Source: Rhodothermales bacterium
GTDB lineage: Bacteria > Bacteroidota > Rhodothermia > Rhodothermales > UBA10348
Assembly (NCBI GenBank): GCA_028284865.1
Contig: JANQQV010000008.1
Coordinates: 1 to 64,000, forward strand
DNA: 64,000 nt
Reading direction: 5' to 3'
Below are positions 34,615 through 43,540 of the stretch, in pieces. The notes beneath the pieces were generated by a model. The model was not told the DNA's origin. It ran no database searches and saw nothing but the letters and a program-made list of their open reading frames with translations. Position 1 is the stretch's first letter. The number at the start of each line of letters is the position of its first letter. The translations under genes and the position numbers were made by a program.

Positions 34615-35187
34615 GTGGCCGAATCCGTAGATACAGAACAGCTGTCCGCCTGGGTCGGACAGGCCAAGCAAGGTGATGAATTGGCTATGTCGCGGTTGCT
34701 GACCGCGCTCGAATCTCCGATGCGGGCATTCTTCATCTCGCGGATCGGGCGGCGACCCGACGTGGACGATCTGGTTCAGAATGCCCTGCTCCGGGTTCAC
34801 CGTGGACTTCAGGACCTGAAGGATGATACCCGTTTGAAGGCCTTCGCGATGAAGGGCGCCCTGTACGAGCTACAGGACTTCTACCGGGGTCGCTATACCC
34901 CCAAGGAATCGCTGTTCGACATTCATCAGGCCCCCGAAATCAGCGATGAGATGCACGCGGTCGGCGCCAACCTGGACGTCGAGCGCGCTTTGTCGGCTCT
35001 GTCCGACAAAGCGCGTCGCATCATTGAATTGCGCGAATACGGTTACAAGTATGAGGAGATCGCCGAGATGATCGGCTCGACGGAAGCTGCCATCAAGATG
35101 CAGGTCAAGCGTGCTTTTGATCGCATGCGCGATGCGCTGGGACTGTTTCTGCTCTGGATGAGCAGCCTGCCCCTCATGGAGCGCTAG
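34615..35187 (+). CDS. ECF-type RNA polymerase sigma factor
   Basis: A 190-aa sigma70-family factor. Region 2 (about 25-95) has DVDDLVQNALLRVHRGL (DDLVQ core contact). Region 4 (about 120-178) is a helix-turn-helix with YKYEEIAEMIGSTEAAIKMQVKRA. There is no region 1.1 or 3, as in ECF sigmas. The GTG start at 34615 gives family length. It is followed by a FecR-like anti-sigma gene and an STN-TonB receptor, the classical FecI-FecR-FecA layout, so it likely drives that receptor on signal. The 115-bp region upstream holds no clear promoter or terminator. Confidence 0.9.
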   Translation: MAESVDTEQLSAWVGQAKQGDELAMSRLLTALESPMRAFFISRIGRRPDVDDLVQNALLRVHRGLQDLKDDTRLKAFAMKGALYELQDFYRGRYTPKESLFDIHQAPEISDEMHAVGANLDVERALSALSDKARRIIELREYGYKYEEIAEMIGSTEAAIKMQVKRAFDRMRDALGLFLLWMSSLPLMER

Positions 35188-35322
35188 GTCGGCTGGGAGT
35201 ATCGGCGGCGAGTTCCGGCAGCGGATTCCCGTTCCGACTTCCTCTCGCGATTTTCGAGCCGTTACTTTTTGGAACGCTGGCGCGGCTACTCTTTACGCAG
35301 ACCCTCGTCTGGACCCCACATC

Positions 35323-36471
35323 ATGCCCATCACCATCGAACATATCCTCTCACTCGACGAGTGGACGGAAGCGGATCGCCAAGCGGTTCGTGAGGCCGTA
35401 GCTGCGGATCCGCAGCTTGGAGTGGCATTGGTGCGCTGGTTTGCGATGGCTGAACAGTCCAGCCGACAGTGGGACGCCACCGTTCCTTCCCGCATGGCGC
35501 TTGTACTTCTCGCCTGCCGGGACAGGCTTCACACGGACGACCTTTCGTCTGAAGAACGTGTCCTGCTCGAAGCCGCCACGGTGGATCTTGACGCAGCACT
35601 GGCTGCACACCCTGCTGTCGAGGATGTCCTCGCCCGGATTCGCTCGGAGGCAGATGCCTTCGACCAGGCGTGGAATCAGTCATTCTCCGAGGCAAAAAGC
35701 AGAGTCGATCGCGGACCCCTGAGTCGCGACCGCGCGTCGCGTACCGGTCCTCTGCGTCTCGTACGTTTAGCAGTAGCTGCCGCGGCCGTGATTGCTGTCT
35801 TCTTCGTAGGGCGCGGATTCCTGTCCTCGACCACTGATGCCCCATTCGCGACGTTCGCTACCGGTCCGGCCGCGCAAGTCGTTGAATTGACGGATGGCAC
35901 CGTGGCGCGTCTGGCGCCCGAAACGTCGCTTGACGTCCTCTTCGATGCGGAAACCGAACAACGTCTTGTTCGCATTGATGGAGAAGCCTTTTTCGATGTC
36001 ACGCCAGGCCCGCGGCCATTCAAGGTCGAGTCCGGCAATGCCCTGACCACCGTATTGGGTACGGCCTTCGGACTGCGTGCCACTGACGGAACAGATGTTC
36101 AGCTTGTCTCTGGTCGCGTTTCGCTGGCCGCCATTGGTCACCCTGATGAGGCCGTCATTCTGACGCCTGGAGACCGCGGCTTCGTCCCAGAAGGCTCCAC
36201 AGAGCCCGTTGTCCGCTCTTTCGATTCACTCGAAGGATTTGACTGGACGGGACTGCTCGTATTCCGAAATACCCCGATGGCAGAAGTCGCCGAGCGATTG
36301 TCCAAAGAATTCGAGGTAGTCATCAGCGTCAGCGAAGAACTGAAGGAAGCACCTTTGACGGGCACCTTCGAGTCTGACCGCGGAAGTGAGATCATCCTTG
36401 ACATCATTGCGGCCGCTCTCGGCGCAACGGTCACAAAGAACGAAGACGGTTCCTTCCACCTCTCAGTCTGA
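35323..36471 (+). CDS. FecR-family anti-sigma / signal-transducing membrane protein
   Basis: A 382-aa inner-membrane protein. The cytosolic part (about 1-145) has no zinc-finger but should hold the sigma. One TM helix follows (about 147-166), then the periplasmic FecR domain (about 175-285, VELTDGTVARLAPETSLDV ... GEAFFDV ... VLGTAFGLR) and a DUF4974-like C-terminal domain (about 305-382, VFRNTPMAEVAERLSKEF) that meets the STN domain of the receptor. The cytosolic region is longer than usual. The ATG at 35323 is used; a TTG 18 codons upstream is in frame. Middle gene of the sigma-FecR-receptor cassette. Confidence 0.9.
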   Translation: MPITIEHILSLDEWTEADRQAVREAVAADPQLGVALVRWFAMAEQSSRQWDATVPSRMALVLLACRDRLHTDDLSSEERVLLEAATVDLDAALAAHPAVEDVLARIRSEADAFDQAWNQSFSEAKSRVDRGPLSRDRASRTGPLRLVRLAVAAAAVIAVFFVGRGFLSSTTDAPFATFATGPAAQVVELTDGTVARLAPETSLDVLFDAETEQRLVRIDGEAFFDVTPGPRPFKVESGNALTTVLGTAFGLRATDGTDVQLVSGRVSLAAIGHPDEAVILTPGDRGFVPEGSTEPVVRSFDSLEGFDWTGLLVFRNTPMAEVAERLSKEFEVVISVSEELKEAPLTGTFESDRGSEIILDIIAAALGATVTKNEDGSFHLSV

Positions 36472-36541
36472 GCCTGTGGAACGCCCGTTGGCAGCACGGC
36501 TATAACCGGCGATCAGACCTCTGGATGGGTTCGAAGCCGGT

Positions 36542-39172
36542 TTGCGCATTCTCTTCTGTTTTCTCTGTGTGATGGTCCTGTGGGGGCCATCGACCGGTTC
36601 GGCCCAAACGATCCGGTTGGAGTTTGCTGATACCCCCGTCTCTGATGCTCTGGAAATCTACGCAGAGCGCACGGGCGTGGACGTGGTCTACAGTCCCCTC
36701 CTCGTCGAGTCCTTGCGCACATCGTGTCGGTATCGCGGCACATCGGAACGTGATGCACTGATCTGCATCATGTCCAGCCACCCTTTTCGAGTGGAGGCCA
36801 TTTCGCGCAACCAGGCGGTCCTTATTCCGCTGGAGTCAGACAGCGCCGAGATTTCGGATGTTGTTCGCGTACTCAGTGGCTTCGTGACGGACGCAGAATC
36901 CGGCGAGTCTCTCAACGGGGCCCACGTCGTTTTGCCGGGTGTCGGCACCGGATCCGTCACGAATGAGGCAGGCTTCTTTGCCTTCCCCGGGATGAACCAG
37001 AAGCCGGTCAGCGTGGTGATCACGTATCTCGGTTACGCCCGTCTCGATACGACCGTAGTGGCCTCTTACAGGTCCGGCTCATTTGAATTGATCCCGATAT
37101 CCTATCAGGTCTCCGGAATCGTAGTCGAAGAGGACGCCCAGCGGCGAGCAGATGTCGCCATCACGCCCGGCCTCGTTTCTGTATCCGGTCGAGAGCTCCA
37201 ACGTTTCCCGGGCACGCTCGGCAACACAGACGTCCTTGAATCGCTCAAGTGGATGCCGGGCATCCAGCGCGCCGGCGAGGCGACGGGCGGCCTTCTGGTG
37301 CGAGGCAGCGGTCCGGACCAGAATCTGTATCTGATCGATGGTGCGCCGGTCTACCATCCATGGCATGCATTCAGCCTGATATCCACCTTCCAGACGGACA
37401 CCTTCAAAGATTTCTCGCTCTACCGGGGTGCCTTTCCGGCCGAATTCGGAGGAAGGCTGTCAGCCGTCCTTGACGCCGAACTTCGGGATGGATCGCGCTC
37501 CCAGCCCAGCGCAAAACTTGGCATTTCCGGGCTGAACGCGTCGTTCATCATGGAGACCCCGATATCGAAGCGCAGCTCCTTCATGTTGTCGGGACGTCGG
37601 TCGTACATCGATCGACTGGTGGGTCGGAATCACCCGGTTGAAGACGAGGCTGGACGCCGGGACACCCTTCGCACGGGATACCATTTCTATGACTGGAGCG
37701 CCAAGTACTCATTCCGCCCCGATTCACGCTCGACGGTCTCGGTTTCCTGGTATGCCGGACGGGACGCGCTCGATCTGCGGTTGCCTTTCGATCTGTCTCT
37801 GGATTTCTCGTCCTGGCTCCGTCCTGCAGATCTGTTCTTTGAGGTGGATCAGGAATGGGGCAACCGCATCCTGAGCACCCGCTATCAGCGACTCTTGTCG
37901 ACGCGACTCTTCTTGACGGCTACGCTTTTCCATTCGAGATACCGCGCGCGCGAGAACACCCTCATACGTCCCAGTCAGTCTTCGCGGGTGTCCTCGGCTT
38001 ATCGTGTGGACCTGGAAGACACCGGGGCACGCGTGGTATTTGATTGGTATCCGTCCCTTTCGCACCAGGTACGTTTTGGCGCCGAGGCCGTCCAGCACCG
38101 CTTCGACTCCAGTCTCGACGCCCGTGTGGCGTATACCCCCTCCCTCGTGGAGCCTCTCGACGAGAGCAGCCGCACCCTGGCGTCCGAGGCTGCCTTTTTC
38201 ATCCAGGACATCTGGACACCGGGACCCGCCATCCGCGTGTTGCCTGGAATCCGGGCCTCCTGGTTCGGAAGTGGGTCGTTCGCCCGTCTGGAACCCCGTT
38301 TGTCCGTCCAGCTGGCCATCGATCCAACGTGGTTGATCGTTCGCGCTGCAGCGAGTTCGCACGTTCAGTACCTGCAGCGGATCCGGGACCGAAACGCTTA
38401 CCTGTATGACTTGGTGTCCAGCCGATGGGTCCCCGCTCAGGCGGATGCTCCTCCTGCGCGATCCCGACAGCTGTCGGTGGGATTGGAATCCCATCGTATT
38501 CCCCGCACCGTGATTCGAATCGACGGCTTTGTACGAGACGGAAGGGGGACGCTGCTTCCCGAAGACGAATTCCAGTCCAAAGACGGACTGTTGGGGCCCG
38601 GAATTGAAGTGGCTACCCTGCTCGGGCAGTATGATCGCGGTGAGGAACGATCCCGCGGTATCGAGACCGGATGGACAACGCGGACCGAACACTGGATGCT
38701 ATCCGCGTCCTATACCCGGATGCGATCCGAAAACCGGATCGTGGAAGCGCAAAAGGCGGCATTCAGACCAGCCCGATTCGACACGCCGCACGCGTTGGGG
38801 ATCGTTGTTTCCCGGGAAGCTTCGCGCTGGAATCTCGGAGGATCCATGGATTGGCGCAGCGGCTATCCTGTATCCGTGCCTACCTCCCGATATCAACTGG
38901 AAGACCCCGTGACCGGCGAGACGACCTGGTTCTACCATCGTCCGGACATCAACAATGGCAGGCTACCATTTTACCTGCGGGTGGATCTGCGAGCGGCTTA
39001 CCGATTCGATTTTGCAGAAGCCTCCTGGCTCACTGGAATCTCGATCTACAACGTCCTCAATCGACGCAATGTGGTCAACCAGACCTGGGATCCAGCCCGG
39101 CCCGGGAGTACGCCGCAAAACCGCCTCGGCCTCCCCATTCTTCCGATGATCGATCTGGTAATCGACCTCTGA
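36542..39172 (+). CDS. STN-domain TonB-dependent receptor (FecA-like transducer)
   Basis: An 876-aa outer-membrane receptor. It has a signal peptide (1-22), an STN domain (about 24-96, LEFADTPVSDALEIYAERTGVDVVY), a carboxypeptidase-like domain (about 108-190), a plug (about 205-315, LLVRGSGPDQNLYLIDGAPVYHP) and a barrel. STN domains contact FecR to signal ligand capture to the ECF sigma. TTG at 36542 is the only in-frame start that preserves the signal peptide; no ATG is available. The stop overlaps the DUF4249 ATG by one base (TGATG). It resembles the receptor/DUF4249 pairs of Bacteroidota. Ligand unknown. Confidence 0.9.
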   Translation: MRILFCFLCVMVLWGPSTGSAQTIRLEFADTPVSDALEIYAERTGVDVVYSPLLVESLRTSCRYRGTSERDALICIMSSHPFRVEAISRNQAVLIPLESDSAEISDVVRVLSGFVTDAESGESLNGAHVVLPGVGTGSVTNEAGFFAFPGMNQKPVSVVITYLGYARLDTTVVASYRSGSFELIPISYQVSGIVVEEDAQRRADVAITPGLVSVSGRELQRFPGTLGNTDVLESLKWMPGIQRAGEATGGLLVRGSGPDQNLYLIDGAPVYHPWHAFSLISTFQTDTFKDFSLYRGAFPAEFGGRLSAVLDAELRDGSRSQPSAKLGISGLNASFIMETPISKRSSFMLSGRRSYIDRLVGRNHPVEDEAGRRDTLRTGYHFYDWSAKYSFRPDSRSTVSVSWYAGRDALDLRLPFDLSLDFSSWLRPADLFFEVDQEWGNRILSTRYQRLLSTRLFLTATLFHSRYRARENTLIRPSQSSRVSSAYRVDLEDTGARVVFDWYPSLSHQVRFGAEAVQHRFDSSLDARVAYTPSLVEPLDESSRTLASEAAFFIQDIWTPGPAIRVLPGIRASWFGSGSFARLEPRLSVQLAIDPTWLIVRAAASSHVQYLQRIRDRNAYLYDLVSSRWVPAQADAPPARSRQLSVGLESHRIPRTVIRIDGFVRDGRGTLLPEDEFQSKDGLLGPGIEVATLLGQYDRGEERSRGIETGWTTRTEHWMLSASYTRMRSENRIVEAQKAAFRPARFDTPHALGIVVSREASRWNLGGSMDWRSGYPVSVPTSRYQLEDPVTGETTWFYHRPDINNGRLPFYLRVDLRAAYRFDFAEASWLTGISIYNVLNRRNVVNQTWDPARPGSTPQNRLGLPILPMIDLVIDL

Positions 39173-40065
39173 TGCGCCAAAGACGACACTATATCGTCCT
39201 GATCCTAGCCATCTCTATCGCTGGATTGATGGGGTGCGATTCGACCGTACCCGAACATGAGCCCTCACTTGTGGTCGAGGCCTGGTTGGGCACCGGTTCC
39301 TCCTTACCGCCGATCCGGGTATCGACCTCCCAGTCCGTTTCGGCCGAACTCAACGCTCTGCCCGCTCCCGAGGGTACTGAACTTCAGGTCACGATTTCGG
39401 ATGTCCTGATGCCGTACGAACGAGGGCCGAATCCGCTTTGGTTTCATCCCGTCGCCGCTTCCCCGCCTGTGCTCTCGGGGGGTGAATCCTTCAACGTCAT
39501 GCTGGAATCATCAGTGGGGACCGTGACCGCATCCGGCCTGCTCCCTCCGGAAATCAGCCTCTTGGAAGCTCTTATCACGGCCCCGGCTTCACCCATTTCT
39601 GTAGTCCTTGTAGACTCGCTGAACGTAGGCCTCGACTCGTTGAATCTGGCCATCAATGCCACGACCGGATTCATCTACCCGGTCCAGGTCGCCGTTACGT
39701 GGGACGATGACGGCCACGATGGCTGGATCGAAGCCCGATTGCAGCCGGACGCCACGTTCTCGTCGTCCTTGATCGACTTTTTCCTGTTACCCTCGGAAGT
39801 ATTTCCGGAATCAGGAGCGAAGCGAACCGAAGATGGGTTGTTGCGCTGGGAAGGCGTTTACGCGGTCCCCGTCCCAGAAAACACCTCGCCGTTGCCCGAG
39901 CATGAGTTGCGGGTCATCATGACCCGTGGAGACAATCGATTTGCCCGGTACATGACCAGTCGTGACGCCCCGGATCGGCGGGATCCCGTTTCAAACGTGA
40001 ACGGTGGCCTCGGCTTCGTTGGAGGCGTTGCGATCGACTCTCTTCGAATCACGGTCTCCAACTGA
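39172..40065 (+). CDS. DUF4249-type lipoprotein, receptor partner
   Basis: A 297-aa lipoprotein (signal YIVLILAISIAGLMGC, Cys22). The sequence is beta-rich with the STVPEHEPSLVVEAWL start and the DUF4249 pattern of a surface lipoprotein always encoded directly after an STN/CarboxypepD TonB receptor; here it overlaps the receptor stop by one base. It probably forms an outer-membrane lid or ligand-binding partner, in the way SusD serves SusC, but without TPR-like helices. An upstream extension of the same frame inside the receptor gene is a shadow and is not included. Confidence 0.8.
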   Translation: MRQRRHYIVLILAISIAGLMGCDSTVPEHEPSLVVEAWLGTGSSLPPIRVSTSQSVSAELNALPAPEGTELQVTISDVLMPYERGPNPLWFHPVAASPPVLSGGESFNVMLESSVGTVTASGLLPPEISLLEALITAPASPISVVLVDSLNVGLDSLNLAINATTGFIYPVQVAVTWDDDGHDGWIEARLQPDATFSSSLIDFFLLPSEVFPESGAKRTEDGLLRWEGVYAVPVPENTSPLPEHELRVIMTRGDNRFARYMTSRDAPDRRDPVSNVNGGLGFVGGVAIDSLRITVSN

Positions 40066-40107
40066 TCGACTTCATTTCATTCACTCCAGCACTGCTTCGC
40101 GCCACCC

Positions 40108-40782
40108 ATGCGTTCCATTCGTCCCATTGAGCCCCCTGAAATCCCGGCATCGGGAGGTACAATCTCTGCCGTCCAGGTCCAGAAGAAGGACGCTGACCGT
40201 TGCAACATCTTCCTCGATGGCTCCTTCGCTTTTGGCCTGCACATGAACATTGTGGCCGAACACGGCCTCAGGAAAGGAAAGCGACTCGACGAGGAGCAGT
40301 GCCGGTCCCTGGTTGAGTCGGATACGTACTTCAAGGCGCTCAAGCGCTGTGTGGACTACCTGGCCTATCGCCCGCGTACCCAACAGGAAATCGACCGTCG
40401 TCTCAAAGATCTTCAGGTTTCCGATGCGATTGCCCAGCAGGTCTCTGATCGACTCAACGAACTGGGATACCTGGATGATGAACGCTTTGCTCTTCAGTGG
40501 GCGGCGTCCAGGCAACGATCCAAGGGATTTGGTCCTCGACGACTCGAGGTCGAATTGATTCGGAAAGGCATCCCGTCTGCACTGGCCAAGCGAGCCGTGT
40601 CAGAAGTGTGTTCGGAGGAATCGGTTGAGGATAGCTTGAGCGAACAGCTTCAAAAAGCCATGCACCGATACCGGCGTGAATCCGACGCCAGCAAGCGTGA
40701 ACGGAAGATTCTAGGGTTTCTGACCAGGAGGGGATTCGATCCCGGGGCAATCCGGGACGCTCTTCGTACAGCCGAAGGCTGA
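40108..40782 (+). CDS. recX: RecX family regulatory protein
   Basis: A 224-aa protein. After an N-terminal beta-rich extension (about 18-65, ISAVQVQKKDADRCNIFLDG), three RecX three-helix repeats follow, with ALKRCVDYLAYRPRTQQEIDRRL, LNELGYLDDERFALQWA and FGPRRLEVELIRKGI. RecX blocks or caps RecA filaments. recA itself is not in the window. The N-terminal extension is common in Bacteroidota RecX. The ATG at 40108 fits. Stands alone after the receptor cassette. Confidence 0.88.
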   Translation: MRSIRPIEPPEIPASGGTISAVQVQKKDADRCNIFLDGSFAFGLHMNIVAEHGLRKGKRLDEEQCRSLVESDTYFKALKRCVDYLAYRPRTQQEIDRRLKDLQVSDAIAQQVSDRLNELGYLDDERFALQWAASRQRSKGFGPRRLEVELIRKGIPSALAKRAVSEVCSEESVEDSLSEQLQKAMHRYRRESDASKRERKILGFLTRRGFDPGAIRDALRTAEG

Positions 40783-40805
40783 CGACGGGGCTGCATAAAA
40801 GCCGT

Positions 40806-40824
40806 CCTTTTGAGGATCAAAAGG
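40806..40824 (+). other. Short perfect hairpin between recX and the SpoIIE gene
   Basis: CCTTTTGA and TCAAAAGG form an 8-bp stem with a GGA loop, 23 nt after recX and 55 nt before the next ATG. It has no U-tract, so it is not a standard terminator. Confidence 0.4.
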
Positions 40825-40879
40825 GCGATATTCCGTATTCCACCGACGCTACCCAGCAAAGAACCCGCCATCACTTCGC

Positions 40880-43540
40880 ATGTCCCAGGAGCGACAAAGC
40901 CTGCCTTCGCCATTCCGTCTCGCCGGAATGGACCTGGTGCTGTTCCTGGTAGGGATTGCAGGATTTGCGTTCACGATCTGGTGCTTGCCCGATCTTCATC
41001 CCGACGCGACCGCCAGCAGGGAGTTTGACCGAGACGAAGCGGTCAGTACCGCCGATGTATTCCTCGTATCTCAAGGCTACGAGATCAGCGGTCTCGTATC
41101 GACTGCCGAATTGCGGCGCAGGGATGGACTGCTTTCCGACCTCCAGCACACGCTCGGCCGCAATACAGCCGTCGAATTCCTGAACTCCGACAATCGCAAT
41201 GTCGTCGCCGCCTATTACTGGTTGGTTCAGTATCGACCCGGGCTGAATCCCGGAGAGACCCAGTTTCTGGGAGGTCAGGACCCGGTATTCGAGGTAGAAC
41301 TTGCCCAGAACGGGGAGCGGCTCGCGCTTCGGAACATGAGTGGACTCATCGGGGCCTCGGCAGCCCGCTTCGGCTCGCCGGCAAATCGCGTGAACCGGTC
41401 TGCGCTGTCGTCCATCATCCGGGCGGATACCGCTTCGACGTCGGAAGCACGAACCGCCCTGATCCAGATCCCGGATTCCGTTCTGCAAGCGCGGCTCTCG
41501 TTTGATTTTGACGGCACTGAGCCGATGGATTCCGAGTCGGCTCTGAATGCGCTGACCAATAATCAGGCTGTAGCGCTGGATTCGAGTGCCCTGGATGGGC
41601 TGATTGCCCACCACCTTCGCGAAACCGCGTTCCGCAATGTGGACATGCGGCTCGATTCGATTGCGGTGTCCAACGCAAGCCGAGGTCGCAACGTCCAGGT
41701 GACGATGGTGTCCGACCCACCAATTGCCGGTCAGCGCATCATTCTGGAAGCTGGCCTTTCGTCCACAGGCACCCTTTCTCGCCTGCGAACCAGTTACGAG
41801 CCCACACAAGACGTTGAACAAACGGTCTCCGCGGCGCTTGCGGCAACAAAAGTCGGCCTGTTATTGCTGCTCAGCTTCGGATTCATTGTCGTTTTCTTCC
41901 GACGATTGTCGGCTCGACTCCTCGACATGAAAGCGGCGCTGGTCGATGCAATGGTCGTGGGAATCCTTGGAGGATTGATCGCGGCAACTGCGTCGGCCCA
42001 GCTGAACGAGGTCTTCCTGTTCACGCCGATCTGGGGAGAGATCCTGATCCGCCTGATCATCTTTTCCATCGTTGCGGGGGCGCTCTCGATTTTCGTCTTC
42101 ATGATTGCCGGTGTGACGGATTCGGTCATTCGGGAAAATCTGGAAGGCAAGCTCGGCACGCTCGTTTTGCTGCGACACGGAGATTTCCAGAACAAACCCA
42201 TGGGAGCCGCGCTTGTCCGAGGCTTTGCGCTAGGAGGTATTCTGCTGGGAATCGGGACGGGTTCCCTGTGGATGCTCGAAGGCCTGCATCTCTCCCTACC
42301 GGATATCTTCCTTAGCGAAGCGTCCATGCGCCCGGTGCTGGCTGGCGTCTTCCAAGGATTCGAAACCGCCTATTTCCTGACGTTGCTTTGGGTGGTTGGC
42401 GTCAGCTCAGTTGTGCGGCGGCTCAGCAAGCAGACCCTCCTTTCGGTCATCCTGCTGACCATCACCGGGGCGTTCGTGGGTATTGGTCCCGTCAATTTCG
42501 TCTCCCAGCCGCTTGGACTGATAATCGGTGGCGTCTCAGCCCTGCTTCTTGCGTGGGCCTGGGTCCGGTATGACATCGTCACCGTCATGGCAGCGCTGTT
42601 CACCTCGGAAATCCTCTGGAGCCTGACCGAGGGATACCTGGTGTCCGGGTCGCCGGCGTGGATTGATGTTTTGCTGGGAGGACTGTTCGTGGCTTCCGTA
42701 GTGATTCTCGGCTTTGTCGGTGTAGCCAGCCGACGGACTGGCCAGCAGGTCAACACGTACGTACCCGACTATGTCAGCGAAATGGCCGGGCAGGAACGTG
42801 TTAGGCGCGAACTGGAGATTGCCCATCAAGTCCAGTCGTTCTTCCTCCCCCGCTCCATGCCGGACGTCAAGGGACTCGACATCGCCGGCATGTGTCTGTC
42901 GGCCAACGAAGTGGGCGGTGATTACTACGACTTCATCAAGCTCGATGACGGCAGGCTCGCCTTTGTTCTTGGAGATGTTAGTGGAAAAGGCATCCAAGCG
43001 GCGTTCTTCATGACGCTCGTGAAGGGTATTGTCCAGACGTTGACGCGGCAGGGATTGACACCCTCGGACATCATGCGCAAGCTCAACACCTTGTTCTGTC
43101 AGAATGCGCCGTCGGGAACGTTCATATCAGTGGTTTACGGCGAAATCAATCCCAAGACAGGTCAATTCACGTTTGCGCGCGCCGGCCACAACCCGGTTAT
43201 CTGGTATCGCTCCGACGAGAAGCGATCGGAAGCGCTGCAACCCAAGGGCATGGCGATCGGCTTCACCTCAGGCCCGACCTTCGACACCAACATCGAAGAA
43301 CAAACCATCCACGTTCAGAGCGGGGATGCACTCGTGTTCTATACGGACGGGTTTTCCGAAGCCATGAACCGAGCACGTGTGCTGTACGGCGATGAGCGGT
43401 TGGTCGAGAAGGTCACACAGATCGGTGGCCGATCGGCCTCGGCCATCCTCCGCATGATGACGGAGGACGTTCACCACTTCATTGAGGGAATGGGACGCGC
43501 CGATGACATGACCATGGCTGTCATCAAACTCGAGAACTGA
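40880..43540 (+). CDS. Polytopic membrane PP2C/SpoIIE-type serine phosphatase (RsbU-like output)
   Basis: An 886-aa protein. TM1 (about 17-37) is followed by a large extracytoplasmic domain (about 38-315), then 8 to 9 further TM helices (about 330-615), a helical linker (about 635-655, ERVRRELEIAHQVQSFFLP) and a SpoIIE/PP2C phosphatase domain (about 660-885). Metal-binding Asp are seen in GGDYYDF and LGDVSGKG, the ARAGHNP motif is intact, and RADDMTM closes the domain. It probably senses an external or membrane signal and dephosphorylates an anti-sigma antagonist. There is no HAMP, GAF or PAS. No partner switch gene is adjacent; its TGA overlaps the nucleoside phosphorylase ATG by one base. 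Confidence 0.87.
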   Translation: MSQERQSLPSPFRLAGMDLVLFLVGIAGFAFTIWCLPDLHPDATASREFDRDEAVSTADVFLVSQGYEISGLVSTAELRRRDGLLSDLQHTLGRNTAVEFLNSDNRNVVAAYYWLVQYRPGLNPGETQFLGGQDPVFEVELAQNGERLALRNMSGLIGASAARFGSPANRVNRSALSSIIRADTASTSEARTALIQIPDSVLQARLSFDFDGTEPMDSESALNALTNNQAVALDSSALDGLIAHHLRETAFRNVDMRLDSIAVSNASRGRNVQVTMVSDPPIAGQRIILEAGLSSTGTLSRLRTSYEPTQDVEQTVSAALAATKVGLLLLLSFGFIVVFFRRLSARLLDMKAALVDAMVVGILGGLIAATASAQLNEVFLFTPIWGEILIRLIIFSIVAGALSIFVFMIAGVTDSVIRENLEGKLGTLVLLRHGDFQNKPMGAALVRGFALGGILLGIGTGSLWMLEGLHLSLPDIFLSEASMRPVLAGVFQGFETAYFLTLLWVVGVSSVVRRLSKQTLLSVILLTITGAFVGIGPVNFVSQPLGLIIGGVSALLLAWAWVRYDIVTVMAALFTSEILWSLTEGYLVSGSPAWIDVLLGGLFVASVVILGFVGVASRRTGQQVNTYVPDYVSEMAGQERVRRELEIAHQVQSFFLPRSMPDVKGLDIAGMCLSANEVGGDYYDFIKLDDGRLAFVLGDVSGKGIQAAFFMTLVKGIVQTLTRQGLTPSDIMRKLNTLFCQNAPSGTFISVVYGEINPKTGQFTFARAGHNPVIWYRSDEKRSEALQPKGMAIGFTSGPTFDTNIEEQTIHVQSGDALVFYTDGFSEAMNRARVLYGDERLVEKVTQIGGRSASAILRMMTEDVHHFIEGMGRADDMTMAVIKLEN

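Noticed and set aside
37724-38692. A 322-codon antisense frame over the STN receptor; similar long frames over argS, pheA and the choice-of-anchor-B genes
   Set aside because: Shadow frames of GC-rich genes, with no domain, signal peptide or conserved pattern.
38671-39171. N-terminal extension of the DUF4249 frame inside the receptor gene
   Set aside because: The lipoprotein signal begins exactly at 39172 and the upstream part is out-of-frame receptor sequence.
40806-40824. CsrA-type binding hairpin (GGA in loop)
   Set aside because: CsrA is generally absent in this phylum, and the flanking consensus is missing.
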